NCBI GenBank assembly: GCA_038209775.1
Contig: JBBQXK010000006.1
Coordinates: 1-64,000 of the forward strand
Source: JBBQXK01 sp038209775
GTDB lineage: Bacteria > Pseudomonadota > Alphaproteobacteria > Rhodobacterales > Rhodobacteraceae
Length of the DNA: 64,000 nt
Direction of reading: 5' to 3'
The notes below the pieces were generated by a model that saw only the letters and a program-made list of their open reading frames with translations, did not search any database and was not told the DNA's origin. Below are positions 35,009 to 42,795 of this stretch, one piece after another. A program made the position numbers and the translations under genes. Positions within the stretch are counted from its first letter, which is position 1, and the number at the start of each line of letters is the position of its first letter.

Positions 35009-35826
35009 GGGGTTGGGCGCGGTTACTGGCAGCGGTGGCGGTGCTGGCATGGGCAGGCCCTGTGATCGCGGGATGTGGTCCGGTGGCCGACCCTTGTGAG
35101 GTTGAGGGCGGCACCTATCATGTCGCGCTGCCGCCCGGGGCCACCGGCCCGCTGCCGGCCGTCATGTTCCTGCACGGCTGGGGCGGCACAGGGATGGGCA
35201 CGCTGTCGAACGCGGGCATGGTCGGAGCCTTTGCCGCGCGCGGCTATGCGGTGATCGCCCCTGATGGCCTGATGCGCGCCAACGGGCAGGGGCGGTCGTG
35301 GGATTTCCTGCCGGGACGCGCGGCCAAGCGCGACGAGATGGCGTTCCTGCGCCGCGTCGCCGATGACGCGGCGGAACGGTTCGGGATCGACCGGGACCGG
35401 ATGCTGTTGGGCGGGTTTTCCATCGGCGGGTCGATGACCAGCTATCTGGCCTGCACCGACCCGACTGCCTTTGCCGCCTATGCGCCGGTGGCGGGCAGTT
35501 TCTGGCGGCCGCACCCGACCGAATGTGCCGGCCCCGTGCGCCTGTTGCATGTGCACGGCTGGACCGACATGACCGTGCCCCTTGAGGGGCGCAACGTGGG
35601 CGGTGCGACGCAAGGCGACGTGTTCGCCGCGATGGAGATCTGGCGCCAGACGAACGGCTGCACCGCTTTGCGCGCCGACACCTTTGGCACCGAGGGTAAC
35701 ATCATGTGGCGGCGCTGGACCGAATGCCGCCCCGGCACGGCGCTGGAGTTTGCCCTGCACCCCGGGTCGCACGGCGTGCCACCCGGCTGGGCCAAGCTGG
35801 CAATGGACTGGTTCGAGGCGCTGTAA
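35005..35826 (+). CDS. Exported PHB depolymerase/feruloyl-esterase-like hydrolase
   Basis: Exported alpha/beta-hydrolase of 273 residues. The signal sequence ends in VIAGC, which could be a lipobox. The oxyanion segment is MFLHGWGGTG. The nucleophile is S139 in GGFSIGGSM. The catalytic Asp is likely in HVHGWTDMTVP and the His in HPGSHGVP. Family members include LpqC and polyhydroxybutyrate depolymerase. Because its start overlaps the opgH stop, a role in trimming or de-acylating periplasmic glucans is plausible; that is inference and not a known OPG function. Confidence 0.83.
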   Translation: MRGWARLLAAVAVLAWAGPVIAGCGPVADPCEVEGGTYHVALPPGATGPLPAVMFLHGWGGTGMGTLSNAGMVGAFAARGYAVIAPDGLMRANGQGRSWDFLPGRAAKRDEMAFLRRVADDAAERFGIDRDRMLLGGFSIGGSMTSYLACTDPTAFAAYAPVAGSFWRPHPTECAGPVRLLHVHGWTDMTVPLEGRNVGGATQGDVFAAMEIWRQTNGCTALRADTFGTEGNIMWRRWTECRPGTALEFALHPGSHGVPPGWAKLAMDWFEAL

Positions 35827-35906
35827 TCCCCGCTGCGAAGCCAAGCCCGCGCAATGGCTTGCATCACCCCCGCCCGCCCATCATCATTGGCGCGCGGGGG
35901 GGGGCG

Positions 35907-37337
35907 ATGGTGGTTGATCTGGTGATCCGGGGCGGGCTGGTGGTGACGCCCTCGGGTGTGCTGGCCACCGACATCGGCATTTTGGCAGGCCGTATTGCGG
36001 TGATCGGTCCCTGCGCCGACGCGCGGCGGGTGATCGACGCGGGCGGCCTCATGGTGATGCCCGGCGGCATCGATCCCCATGCCCATGTCGAGCAGATGTC
36101 GGGCATGGGTCTGATGAACGCCGATACGTTCGAGACGGCGACGGCGGCGGCAGCACTTGGCGGGACGACCACGGTGATTTCCTTCGCGGCACAGGCAAGG
36201 GGGCAGCGGCTGTGTGATACGGTCGCGGCCTATGCCGCCCGCGCGGCACGGGGCGCGCGGATTGACCATGCGTTTCACCTGACGCTGACCGACCTTGCGG
36301 TCGAGGGGTTCCGGGGTGACCTGTCGGCGCTGATTGCCGCGGGCCACAGGTCGCTGAAATTGTTCACCACCTATGCCATCGGCCTGACCGACCGCCAGAT
36401 CGCCGATGTCATGGGGATGGTACGGGGGCAAGGGGCGCTGGTCTGCGTCCATGCCGAGAATGACGGGCTGTTGGGCTGGACCAGGGATGCGCTTTTGTCG
36501 GCGGGGCTGGACCGGCCGCTGCACCACGCGGTGGCGCATCCAAGGTTGGCCGAACTGGATGCGGTGGAACGGATGTGCCGCTATGCCGAGTTCTTTGGCC
36601 AGCCGGTGATGATCTTCCATGTCACCACCGCCGAGGCCGCCGATGCCGTCCGCCGTGCCCGGGCAAGGCGTGTGCCGGTGACCGCCGAAACCTGTCCGCA
36701 TTACCTGTTCCAGACGGCGGATATTCTGGACCGGCCGGGGATCGAGGGGGCAAAGTGGGTCTGCTCGCCGCCGCAGCGGGGGGTGGCGGATCAGGCCGCA
36801 CTCTGGGCCGCATTGCAGGACGGGGTGATCGACCTGATCTCGTCCGACCATGCGCCCTATCGGTTTGATGTAACAGGGAAACTTGCGGCGGGGCCTGTGC
36901 CGCCCTTTGCCGCCATCGCCAACGGCATGCCGGGCCTGCAGCAGCGTCTGCCCCTGATGTTCGACGCAATGGTGACCCATGGACGGGGCGGTCCTGTGGC
37001 CTTTGCGCGGGCAGTGGCGGGGCGGGCGTCAGAGGTTTACGGGCTGCCGGGAAAGGGCACCATCGAGGTGGGCCGCGATGCCGATCTGGTGCTGTGGGAC
37101 CCCGCACGCCGGGTGACCTTTGGGGCGGACGACATGGCCGACGGGGCCGGGTACAACCCGTGGGCCGGGGTGACGGTGACCGGGTGGCCTGAAACCGTGC
37201 TGTCGCGGGGCGAGGTGATCGTGGACAGGGGCACCCTGACCGGCGCGCCCGGCAGGGGCAGGTGGCTGTCGCGGCCGGCGGTGCCGGGGGGCGTGCCTGC
37301 AGACGAGGTGCGATATCTGGAGGACAGGCCGCGATGA
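35907..37337 (+). CDS. Hydantoinase/dihydropyrimidinase-type amidohydrolase
   Basis: Cyclic amidohydrolase of 476 residues. The binuclear metal site is visible: H58 and H60 in GGIDPHAHVE, carboxylated K151 in HRSLKLFTTY, then VHAEND, FHVTTAEA and SSDHAPY. This is the metal set of D-hydantoinase, dihydropyrimidinase and allantoinase. The substrate is undetermined. It differs from the second hydantoinase in the window (49654), so the two loci serve different ureides. First of four overlapping genes: VOC, racemase and DHDPS-like follow. Confidence 0.87.
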   Translation: MVVDLVIRGGLVVTPSGVLATDIGILAGRIAVIGPCADARRVIDAGGLMVMPGGIDPHAHVEQMSGMGLMNADTFETATAAAALGGTTTVISFAAQARGQRLCDTVAAYAARAARGARIDHAFHLTLTDLAVEGFRGDLSALIAAGHRSLKLFTTYAIGLTDRQIADVMGMVRGQGALVCVHAENDGLLGWTRDALLSAGLDRPLHHAVAHPRLAELDAVERMCRYAEFFGQPVMIFHVTTAEAADAVRRARARRVPVTAETCPHYLFQTADILDRPGIEGAKWVCSPPQRGVADQAALWAALQDGVIDLISSDHAPYRFDVTGKLAAGPVPPFAAIANGMPGLQQRLPLMFDAMVTHGRGGPVAFARAVAGRASEVYGLPGKGTIEVGRDADLVLWDPARRVTFGADDMADGAGYNPWAGVTVTGWPETVLSRGEVIVDRGTLTGAPGRGRWLSRPAVPGGVPADEVRYLEDRPR

Positions 37338-37723
37338 CCGACCGACCCGGGGGGCCGACACTGGCCATCACCTTCATCTACTGCCGCGATCTGCCCCGCG
37401 CGATGCGGTTCTATGAGGAGGTTATGGGCCTTGCCCTGGCCATAGATCAGGGGTGGTGCAAGATTTACCGGCTGTGCGGCGACGCGCATCTGGGGCTGGT
37501 GGATGAGACGCGCGGCATGCACCGCTGGGCCGAGGTAAAGCCGGTGCAGATTTGCCTGAGGGTTGCGGATGTGGATGGTTGGTATGCATATATCAAGGGG
37601 ATAGCCCCCGATACCCTGTCGGAAATGTTTGAAAATGACAGGTTGGGAATCCGCGCCTTTGTCTTTGACGACCCGGAAGGATACCAGATCGAGGTGCAGT
37701 CAGCGACGAGGGTGGGCGCATGA
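37334..37723 (+). CDS. VOC-family (glyoxalase/dioxygenase superfamily) protein
   Basis: A small 129-residue protein with a single vicinal-oxygen-chelate domain: ITFIYCRDLPRAMRFYEEVMGLAL at the N terminus, and ICLRVADVDGWYAYI and FVFDDPEGYQIEVQ in the second half. Only some of the metal ligands (E in YQIEV) are obvious. Members include glyoxalases, epimerases and dioxygenases. It overlaps its neighbours at both ends (ATGA), so it likely acts on the pathway intermediate handled by them. Confidence 0.82.
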   Translation: MTDRPGGPTLAITFIYCRDLPRAMRFYEEVMGLALAIDQGWCKIYRLCGDAHLGLVDETRGMHRWAEVKPVQICLRVADVDGWYAYIKGIAPDTLSEMFENDRLGIRAFVFDDPEGYQIEVQSATRVGA

Positions 37724-38400
37724 CGCGGGCATTGATCGTCATCAACCCGAACTCATCGGCCCGGGTCACGGCAGGGATTGATGCGGCGATGGAACCCTTG
37801 CGCGGCTTCGGCATTCCGATCCGCTGCGTGACGCTGGAGGAAGGCCCGCCGGGGATCGAGACGCAAGCGCAGGCGGACATGACGATTGCCCCCATGCTGC
37901 GGCTGGCGGCAGCGCTGGAACCACAGGCGGCGGGGTTTGTCATTGCCTGTTTCGGTGACCCCGGTCTTTACGCGCTGCGCGACCGGACACGGTTGCCGGT
38001 CGTGGGAATTCAAGAGGTTGCGGTGGCCACGGCGATGACCATGGGCCAGCGGATCGGGGTGATCGCCATCCTTCCCGCCTCGGTGCCACGCCATTTGCGG
38101 GCGTTTGGCGCGATGGGGGTGTCGGGGCGGCTCGTCGGGGACCGGGCGCTGGGGCTGACGGTGGCGGAACTGGCGGACGGGGAGCGGAGCTTGCCTGCGA
38201 TGATTGCCACCGGGCGGCGGCTGCGGGATGAGGATGGGGCGGATGTGCTGATTATGGGGTGCGCTGGGATGGCGTTGTACCGCGATGCGGTAGCGGCGGC
38301 GACCGGCTTGCCGGTGGTCGAGCCGTGTCAGGCCGCTGCAGGGATGGCGCTGACGCGGATTGCGCTGGGATGGAAGAACGGGGGCCAACATGTTGAATGA
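37720..38400 (+). CDS. Asp/Glu/hydantoin racemase family protein
   Basis: A 226-residue racemase. Motifs are VINPNSSARVT near the N terminus, the first catalytic cysteine in VIACFGDPGLYALR (about residue 75), and the second in LIMGCAGMALY (about residue 181). This is the hydantoin/allantoin racemase group. In context it may invert a 5-substituted hydantoin or allantoin for the hydantoinase. Overlaps the VOC and DHDPS-like genes. Confidence 0.86.
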   Translation: MTRALIVINPNSSARVTAGIDAAMEPLRGFGIPIRCVTLEEGPPGIETQAQADMTIAPMLRLAAALEPQAAGFVIACFGDPGLYALRDRTRLPVVGIQEVAVATAMTMGQRIGVIAILPASVPRHLRAFGAMGVSGRLVGDRALGLTVAELADGERSLPAMIATGRRLRDEDGADVLIMGCAGMALYRDAVAAATGLPVVEPCQAAAGMALTRIALGWKNGGQHVE

Positions 38401-39307
38401 AAACGCTTCGGGCGTGTTCACCATTGCGGTGACACCATTCCTGCCGGACGGCGCGCTGGACCTTGGCAGCCTTGACCGGGTGACCGATTTCTATCTCGAA
38501 AAGGGTGCCACGGGGCTGACGGTTCTGGGGATCATGGGTGAGGCGGGCAAGCTGTCGGCAGAGGAATCGCTGGCCGTGGTGCGCCGGGTGGTGGCGCGGG
38601 CGGGGGTGCCGGTGGTGGTGGGGGTGTCCGCGCCGGGCTTTGCCGCGATGCAGGCGCTGGCGCACGAGGCGATGGCGCTGGGGGCGGCGGGGGTGATGGT
38701 GGCGCCACCGGGCAACCTGCGCAGCGATGACCAGATTGTCGGGTACTATCACGCCGTGGCCGAGATGCTGCCGGGTATCCCCTTTGTTTTGCAGGATTTT
38801 CCCTTGGTCACCACGGTCACCATCCCGGTGCCTGTGATCCTGCGGATCGTCGCGGACTGCCCCACTTGCGTGATGCTGAAGCATGAGGATTGGCCGGGGC
38901 TGGACAAGATCAGCGCGATCCGGGCGGCGGGGCGGCGGCGGATTTCCATTCTGTGCGGCAATGGCGGGCAGTTCCTGCCCGAAGAGATGGCGCGGGGGGC
39001 GAATGGGGCGATGACCGGGTTCGCCTACCCCGAGATGATGGCTGCTGTGGTGGCGGCGTATCAGGCGGGCGACCGGGACGGCGCGCAGGACATCTTTGAC
39101 GCCTATCTGCCGCTGGTGCGGTACGAGGCGCAACCGGGGCTGGGGCTGGCGGTGCGCAAGCATATCCTTCAGACGCGGGGCGCGATCGCCCATGCCACGC
39201 TGCGGCGGCCGGGGGCCGCGCTGAACGCGGCGGGGGTGGCCGAGGTGGCGTTTCTGGTGACGCGGCAAGGGCGGCGGCTGGCGGCGATGGGGTTAAGCGC
39301 GGGTTAA
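38390..39307 (+). CDS. Dihydrodipicolinate synthase/N-acetylneuraminate lyase family aldolase
   Basis: A TIM-barrel class I aldolase of 305 residues. The Schiff-base lysine is K164 in CVMLKHEDWPG. The GTTGE-like motif is GIMGEAGKLS (48-57). The catalytic tyrosine motif Y-N-x-P is replaced by QDFP at 135-138, so it is not a true DapA. It belongs to the broad aldolase/dehydratase group acting on pyruvate-type substrates. The ATG at 38390 overlaps the racemase by 11 bases. Likely the final step of the four-gene pathway. Confidence 0.85.
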   Translation: MLNENASGVFTIAVTPFLPDGALDLGSLDRVTDFYLEKGATGLTVLGIMGEAGKLSAEESLAVVRRVVARAGVPVVVGVSAPGFAAMQALAHEAMALGAAGVMVAPPGNLRSDDQIVGYYHAVAEMLPGIPFVLQDFPLVTTVTIPVPVILRIVADCPTCVMLKHEDWPGLDKISAIRAAGRRRISILCGNGGQFLPEEMARGANGAMTGFAYPEMMAAVVAAYQAGDRDGAQDIFDAYLPLVRYEAQPGLGLAVRKHILQTRGAIAHATLRRPGAALNAAGVAEVAFLVTRQGRRLAAMGLSAG

Positions 39308-39370
39308 CGGGGGAAGTTTCCAAAGGGGCAACGGCACCGGGCAAGCCGCAGAAAACGCTGTGTTTTGTCC

Positions 39371-39425
39371 GTATTCAACCTGTATTCAGGGCGTACAGAA
39401 TCTGTATGTCATCCGTACATACATT
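39371..39425 (+). repeat. 11-bp phased repeat array, GTATTC type (5 units)
   Basis: Five 11-base units: GTATTCAACCT, GTATTCAGGGC, GTACAGAATCT, GTATGTCATCC, GTACATACATT. It matches the array at 19782-19836 in unit length, unit number and order of motifs. Confidence 0.8.
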
Positions 39426-39489
39426 CGGGCATTTCGGGTCGGCGGGTGCGCGTTGACCTTAGTGCTGATTTTGGCCGTTGGGGCGCTGC

Positions 39490-39531
39490 GGAGTTTTCAA
39501 AAACTCCGGTTCGATTTCTTTGAAGAAATCG
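39490..39531 (+). repeat. Double-hairpin intergenic element, copy 1
   Basis: Hairpin A is GGAGTTTTCAAAAACTCC (39490-39507) and hairpin B is CGATTTCTTTGAAGAAATCG (39512-39531), 4 bases apart. Both are near-perfect palindromes. The same A-B arrangement occurs at 44806-44847 and, in reverse complement, at 60561-60602. Confidence 0.85.
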
Positions 39532-39607
39532 GTTTTGGTGCGACGGGGGGGATGCTGCATGACAGCCGGTTTCACTTGAGATGCGGGCGGGGGGGCGGCA
39601 GACTGGG

Positions 39608-41227
39608 ATGATGCGCGCTGTCAGAGCTGTCCTTGTCCTTGTCACTCTCATGACCGGCCCGCTGTTGGCCGACCCGCCACCGTCCGGCCCGTTCATGGAT
39701 GAGGCGTTCCGCGTGGCGCAGGCGGCGATGGCGTCGCAGGCGGGCAATGCGCTGCGCCAGATCGGGGTCAGGGCGGCGGCGGGCGAGGGGGGGCTCGCCG
39801 TGCTGATGCGCGACCGCCAGACGCTGACCAACGCGCTGGACCTGATCGAGGACCGGCTGACCCTGCCGGGTGCCGATACCGTGGCGCTGACCGGCGAGGC
39901 CGATGTGCTGACCGACCAGCTTGCGGGTGTTGATGCAGAGGTGGCGGCGGAGTACCCCGAGTTTCGCGCGCTGACCCGGCCCCGGCCCCTGACCGTGGCC
40001 GAGGTGCAGGCGATGCTGGCGCCGGACGAGGCGCTGGTGCTGACCTATGTGGACGACGACGCGACCTATGTATTCGCGGTGTCGAACGACAGTGCCGCCT
40101 GGTTGCGGCTGTCGCTGGCGCGGGCCGAGCTGGCGCGGGTGATCGGGGGGCTGCGGGCGTCGCTTGATCCATCGGGCACCGTGGCCCGCGCGGCGGAGGC
40201 GCTGGAGCCGGTGGCCCCGGGGGGGATGACCTTTAACCGTTATCATGCGGCGCGTCTGTACGACGTCCTTCTGCGCCCGCTGGAGGGGCAGTTTGCCGGG
40301 GCATCGCATATCTATGTCGTGCCCGACGGGCCGCTGACCAGCCTGCCCTTCGGGCTGTTGGTGACGGGGGCGAGGGAAGGCGAGGATGACGATCCTGTGG
40401 CCTTGCGCGCGACGGATTGGCTGATCCGGCGGTATGCGCTGACCACGCTGCCGTCGGTGGAATCCCTGCGGGTGGTGCGGCAGATGCCGCCGCCGGGGGC
40501 GGACCGGGTGGCCTTTGCGGGGTTCGGCGATCCGGTGCTGGAGGGGCGGCTGTCGGTGGCGGCCCTGTCGCGCGGGGCGGGGGTGATGCGAGAGGGGCTG
40601 GCGGACGGCGACCAGTTGCGCGCGCTGTCGCCGCTGCCGCAGACGGGGCCCGAGTTGTTGGGTATAGCGGCCACGCTGGGGGCCAAGGCATCGGCGGTAC
40701 GGCTGGGGCGGGCGGCGTCGGAGACGGCGGTGAAGGATGCCGATCTGTCGCGGACGCGGGTGCTGGCCTTTGCGACGCACGGGCTGTTGTCGGGCGATAT
40801 CGCGGGGTTGTCCGAGCCTGCACTGGTGCTGACCCCGCCCGATGTGGCATCGGCGGCGGATGACGGGCTGTTGACGGCATCCGAGATTGCGGAATTGAAG
40901 CTGGATGCCGATTGGGTGCTGTTGTCGGCATGCAATACGGCGGGGGGGAATGGGCCGGGGGCCGAGGGGCTGTCGGGGCTGGCGCGGGCGTTCCTGTTTG
41001 CCGGCGCGCGGTCGATCATGGTGTCGCACTGGCCGGTGCGCGATGATGCGGCGGCACGGCTGACCACGGTGGCGCTGGACCGGCTGGCCACGGGCCGCGC
41101 GCGGGGGCGGGCGGAGGCGCTGCAACAATCGATGATCGCACTGATGGATGACACGCGCGACCCGACGCTGGCGCATCCGTCGGCCTGGGCGCCGTTCGTG
41201 CTGGTGGGTGAGGGGGGCGCGCCGTGA
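39608..41227 (+). CDS. Exported CHAT-domain (caspase-like) protein
   Basis: A 539-residue protein with a signal peptide (VRAVLVLVTLMTGPLLA). The C-terminal half is a CHAT domain of caspase clan CD. The catalytic His is H391 in LAFATHGLLSG and the catalytic Cys is C442 in VLLSACNTAGG, 51 residues apart as usual. The pre-CHAT segment MLAPDEALVLTYVDDDATYVFAV is also typical. Unlike most CHAT proteins it has no TPR repeats in the same chain; these seem to be supplied by the next gene. The signal peptide implies action in the periplasm or outside the cell, unlike Craspase-type TPR-CHAT proteins, which are cytoplasmic. Confidence 0.88.
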   Translation: MMRAVRAVLVLVTLMTGPLLADPPPSGPFMDEAFRVAQAAMASQAGNALRQIGVRAAAGEGGLAVLMRDRQTLTNALDLIEDRLTLPGADTVALTGEADVLTDQLAGVDAEVAAEYPEFRALTRPRPLTVAEVQAMLAPDEALVLTYVDDDATYVFAVSNDSAAWLRLSLARAELARVIGGLRASLDPSGTVARAAEALEPVAPGGMTFNRYHAARLYDVLLRPLEGQFAGASHIYVVPDGPLTSLPFGLLVTGAREGEDDDPVALRATDWLIRRYALTTLPSVESLRVVRQMPPPGADRVAFAGFGDPVLEGRLSVAALSRGAGVMREGLADGDQLRALSPLPQTGPELLGIAATLGAKASAVRLGRAASETAVKDADLSRTRVLAFATHGLLSGDIAGLSEPALVLTPPDVASAADDGLLTASEIAELKLDADWVLLSACNTAGGNGPGAEGLSGLARAFLFAGARSIMVSHWPVRDDAAARLTTVALDRLATGRARGRAEALQQSMIALMDDTRDPTLAHPSAWAPFVLVGEGGAP

Positions 41228-42696
41228 GGGTATTGTTGGTGTGCCTGATGCTGGCGGGGCCTGCTCAGGCGCAGACCAAGATCGGGGCGGATGGCAATGT
41301 CACGCTGGATGTCGGGGCGGTGGCCGAGGAAACCGTGCGGCTGTTTTCTGAGGGCGGCGACGATGCCAGTTTCCGCTATCTTGACGCCACGATCCGCGAT
41401 GCGCGGGGCAAGGGCTGGTTGACGGCGGATGCAGGCATCCTGTTTGCCATGTATTCGGATTCGGTGCGAAATCTGCGTCTCAACCCGGCCTATGCGCTGC
41501 GCATCGCCGAAGAGGGGCTGGTGCTGACCCGCAGCGGCGTGGCCCGGGATCCGCAGGACGCGATGATGCTGGAGGTGTCGCGCGCCTATGCGCTGGCCGA
41601 TCTGGGGCGGTTCGACGAAGCGGTGGCGGCCGCGACGCTGGCGATGCCGATGATGCGGGAAAGTTTCGGGGGATCGTCGGCGGATGATCTGGAAAGCTAT
41701 ATCGCCGTATGGCAGTCGGGGCGGCTGACCGATTTCAACGAATCTGCACTTGATCTGGCGCGCCAGGCACTGGAGCGGGCGGAGAAAGCGACAGAGATGT
41801 CGGATCAGGCGACGGTGCTGGCCGAGGCGTCGCGCGCGATGTTGCAGCCGGGGTCGGGGTTCGATCCGGGCGACGTTGCCCTCCTGAATGCCGAGGCGCG
41901 GGCGCTGGCGGGGCGGGCGCTGTATCTGCTGCAACGGCGTGACGAGGCGCGGGTGATGCTGGCGGTTGGGGTCGAGGGGCTGTTCGGGCCCGACTGGGCG
42001 ACGCGGCCCGATCCGCAGCCGGTTGCCCCGGTGTCAGAGGTGTCGCGCGCGCGGGTGGTCGAGTTGTTCTACTGGTCGGCGCGCGTCGCACTGGATGATG
42101 CCGACCGGTCGCTGACCGAAGCCGCTCTGACCATGGCCGACCGCTATGCGCCGGGTACGGTCTGGCCTGACACGATCCTGCTGATCTGGATGCAACTGGC
42201 GGTGATGGACGGCGACCACGCCCGCGTTGATGCCCTGACCGACCGCGTTGCCCGGTCGTCGCGGGCGGCGGGGGATGAGGATTTCGCCCGGCTGGCCGAG
42301 TTCTATCGGGCCACATCGCACGCCGCGATCGTACCGAACTGGGATGAGGTTGATGTGCCAAGCCTTGTGCAGGCAGCGCGGAGGGCGGCGGAATATGCGG
42401 GGCCGGGGTCATCCATCGACGGCGGTTTCGTGCAGGGAGAGCTTGCGCGGTTTCTGGTCAACACCGGCAACATTGGCGCGGGTCTGGTCGCTGTGCGCGA
42501 GGCCGGGATGGACGAGCGGATGCGCCGCGCCGGCGGCACCGGCCCCGAGGCCGAGGCGCATGCGGTGCGGATGCGCAAGCTGGCGACGCTGCATCTGTTC
42601 GCGCTGCACGCGCTGGACAGCCGCAGCCCGGAGGCCACCTGTTTTGACGAAGGGTCGGGCCGGGGCTGCGTCATCGTGTTCAATCCCCGGAAATGA
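41224..42696 (+). CDS. Exported helical-repeat (TPR-like) protein, partner of CHAT
   Basis: A 490-residue exported protein (signal MRVLLVCLMLAGPAQA), not recognised as a named family. Most of it is alpha-helical with TPR-like pairs, for example VSRAYALADLGRFDEAVAAATLAM and LARQALERAEKATEMSDQATVLAEASRAML. It ends with two cysteines in TCFDEGSGRGCVIVF that could form a disulfide. A GTG start overlaps the CHAT stop codon (GTGA), so the two are translationally coupled. TPR partners bind substrates or regulators in other CHAT systems, which suggests the same here; this is inference. Confidence 0.72.
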   Translation: MRVLLVCLMLAGPAQAQTKIGADGNVTLDVGAVAEETVRLFSEGGDDASFRYLDATIRDARGKGWLTADAGILFAMYSDSVRNLRLNPAYALRIAEEGLVLTRSGVARDPQDAMMLEVSRAYALADLGRFDEAVAAATLAMPMMRESFGGSSADDLESYIAVWQSGRLTDFNESALDLARQALERAEKATEMSDQATVLAEASRAMLQPGSGFDPGDVALLNAEARALAGRALYLLQRRDEARVMLAVGVEGLFGPDWATRPDPQPVAPVSEVSRARVVELFYWSARVALDDADRSLTEAALTMADRYAPGTVWPDTILLIWMQLAVMDGDHARVDALTDRVARSSRAAGDEDFARLAEFYRATSHAAIVPNWDEVDVPSLVQAARRAAEYAGPGSSIDGGFVQGELARFLVNTGNIGAGLVAVREAGMDERMRRAGGTGPEAEAHAVRMRKLATLHLFALHALDSRSPEATCFDEGSGRGCVIVFNPRK

Positions 42697-42795
42697 CGGC
42701 ATTTGTCATGGCAAAAGGGGTTCTCAACATGACTTGTGGATGGCATGTTCGCGGGGTTCCGGCGTCATGCCGGGTATGATGGGAAGGACACCGAC

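Larger units (their letters stand above)
39308..39607. other. Intergenic region with two repeat families
   Basis: A 300-base gap between the DHDPS-like gene and the CHAT gene. It contains a phased GTATTC array (39371-39425) and a double hairpin (39490-39531). No gene is supported. It should include the CHAT operon promoter. Confidence 0.5.

Noticed and set aside
32915..35050. A 711-codon open frame on the minus strand
   Set aside because: It lies antisense to opgG, opgH and the esterase, which have clear family motifs. Its translation is rich in His, Gln, Arg and Pro with no domain, typical of a GC-rich shadow frame.
39572..41934. Long minus-strand frames opposite the CHAT and TPR-like genes
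   Set aside because: Low-complexity Arg/Gln/Pro translations, no start signal or domain, and fully antisense to well-supported genes.
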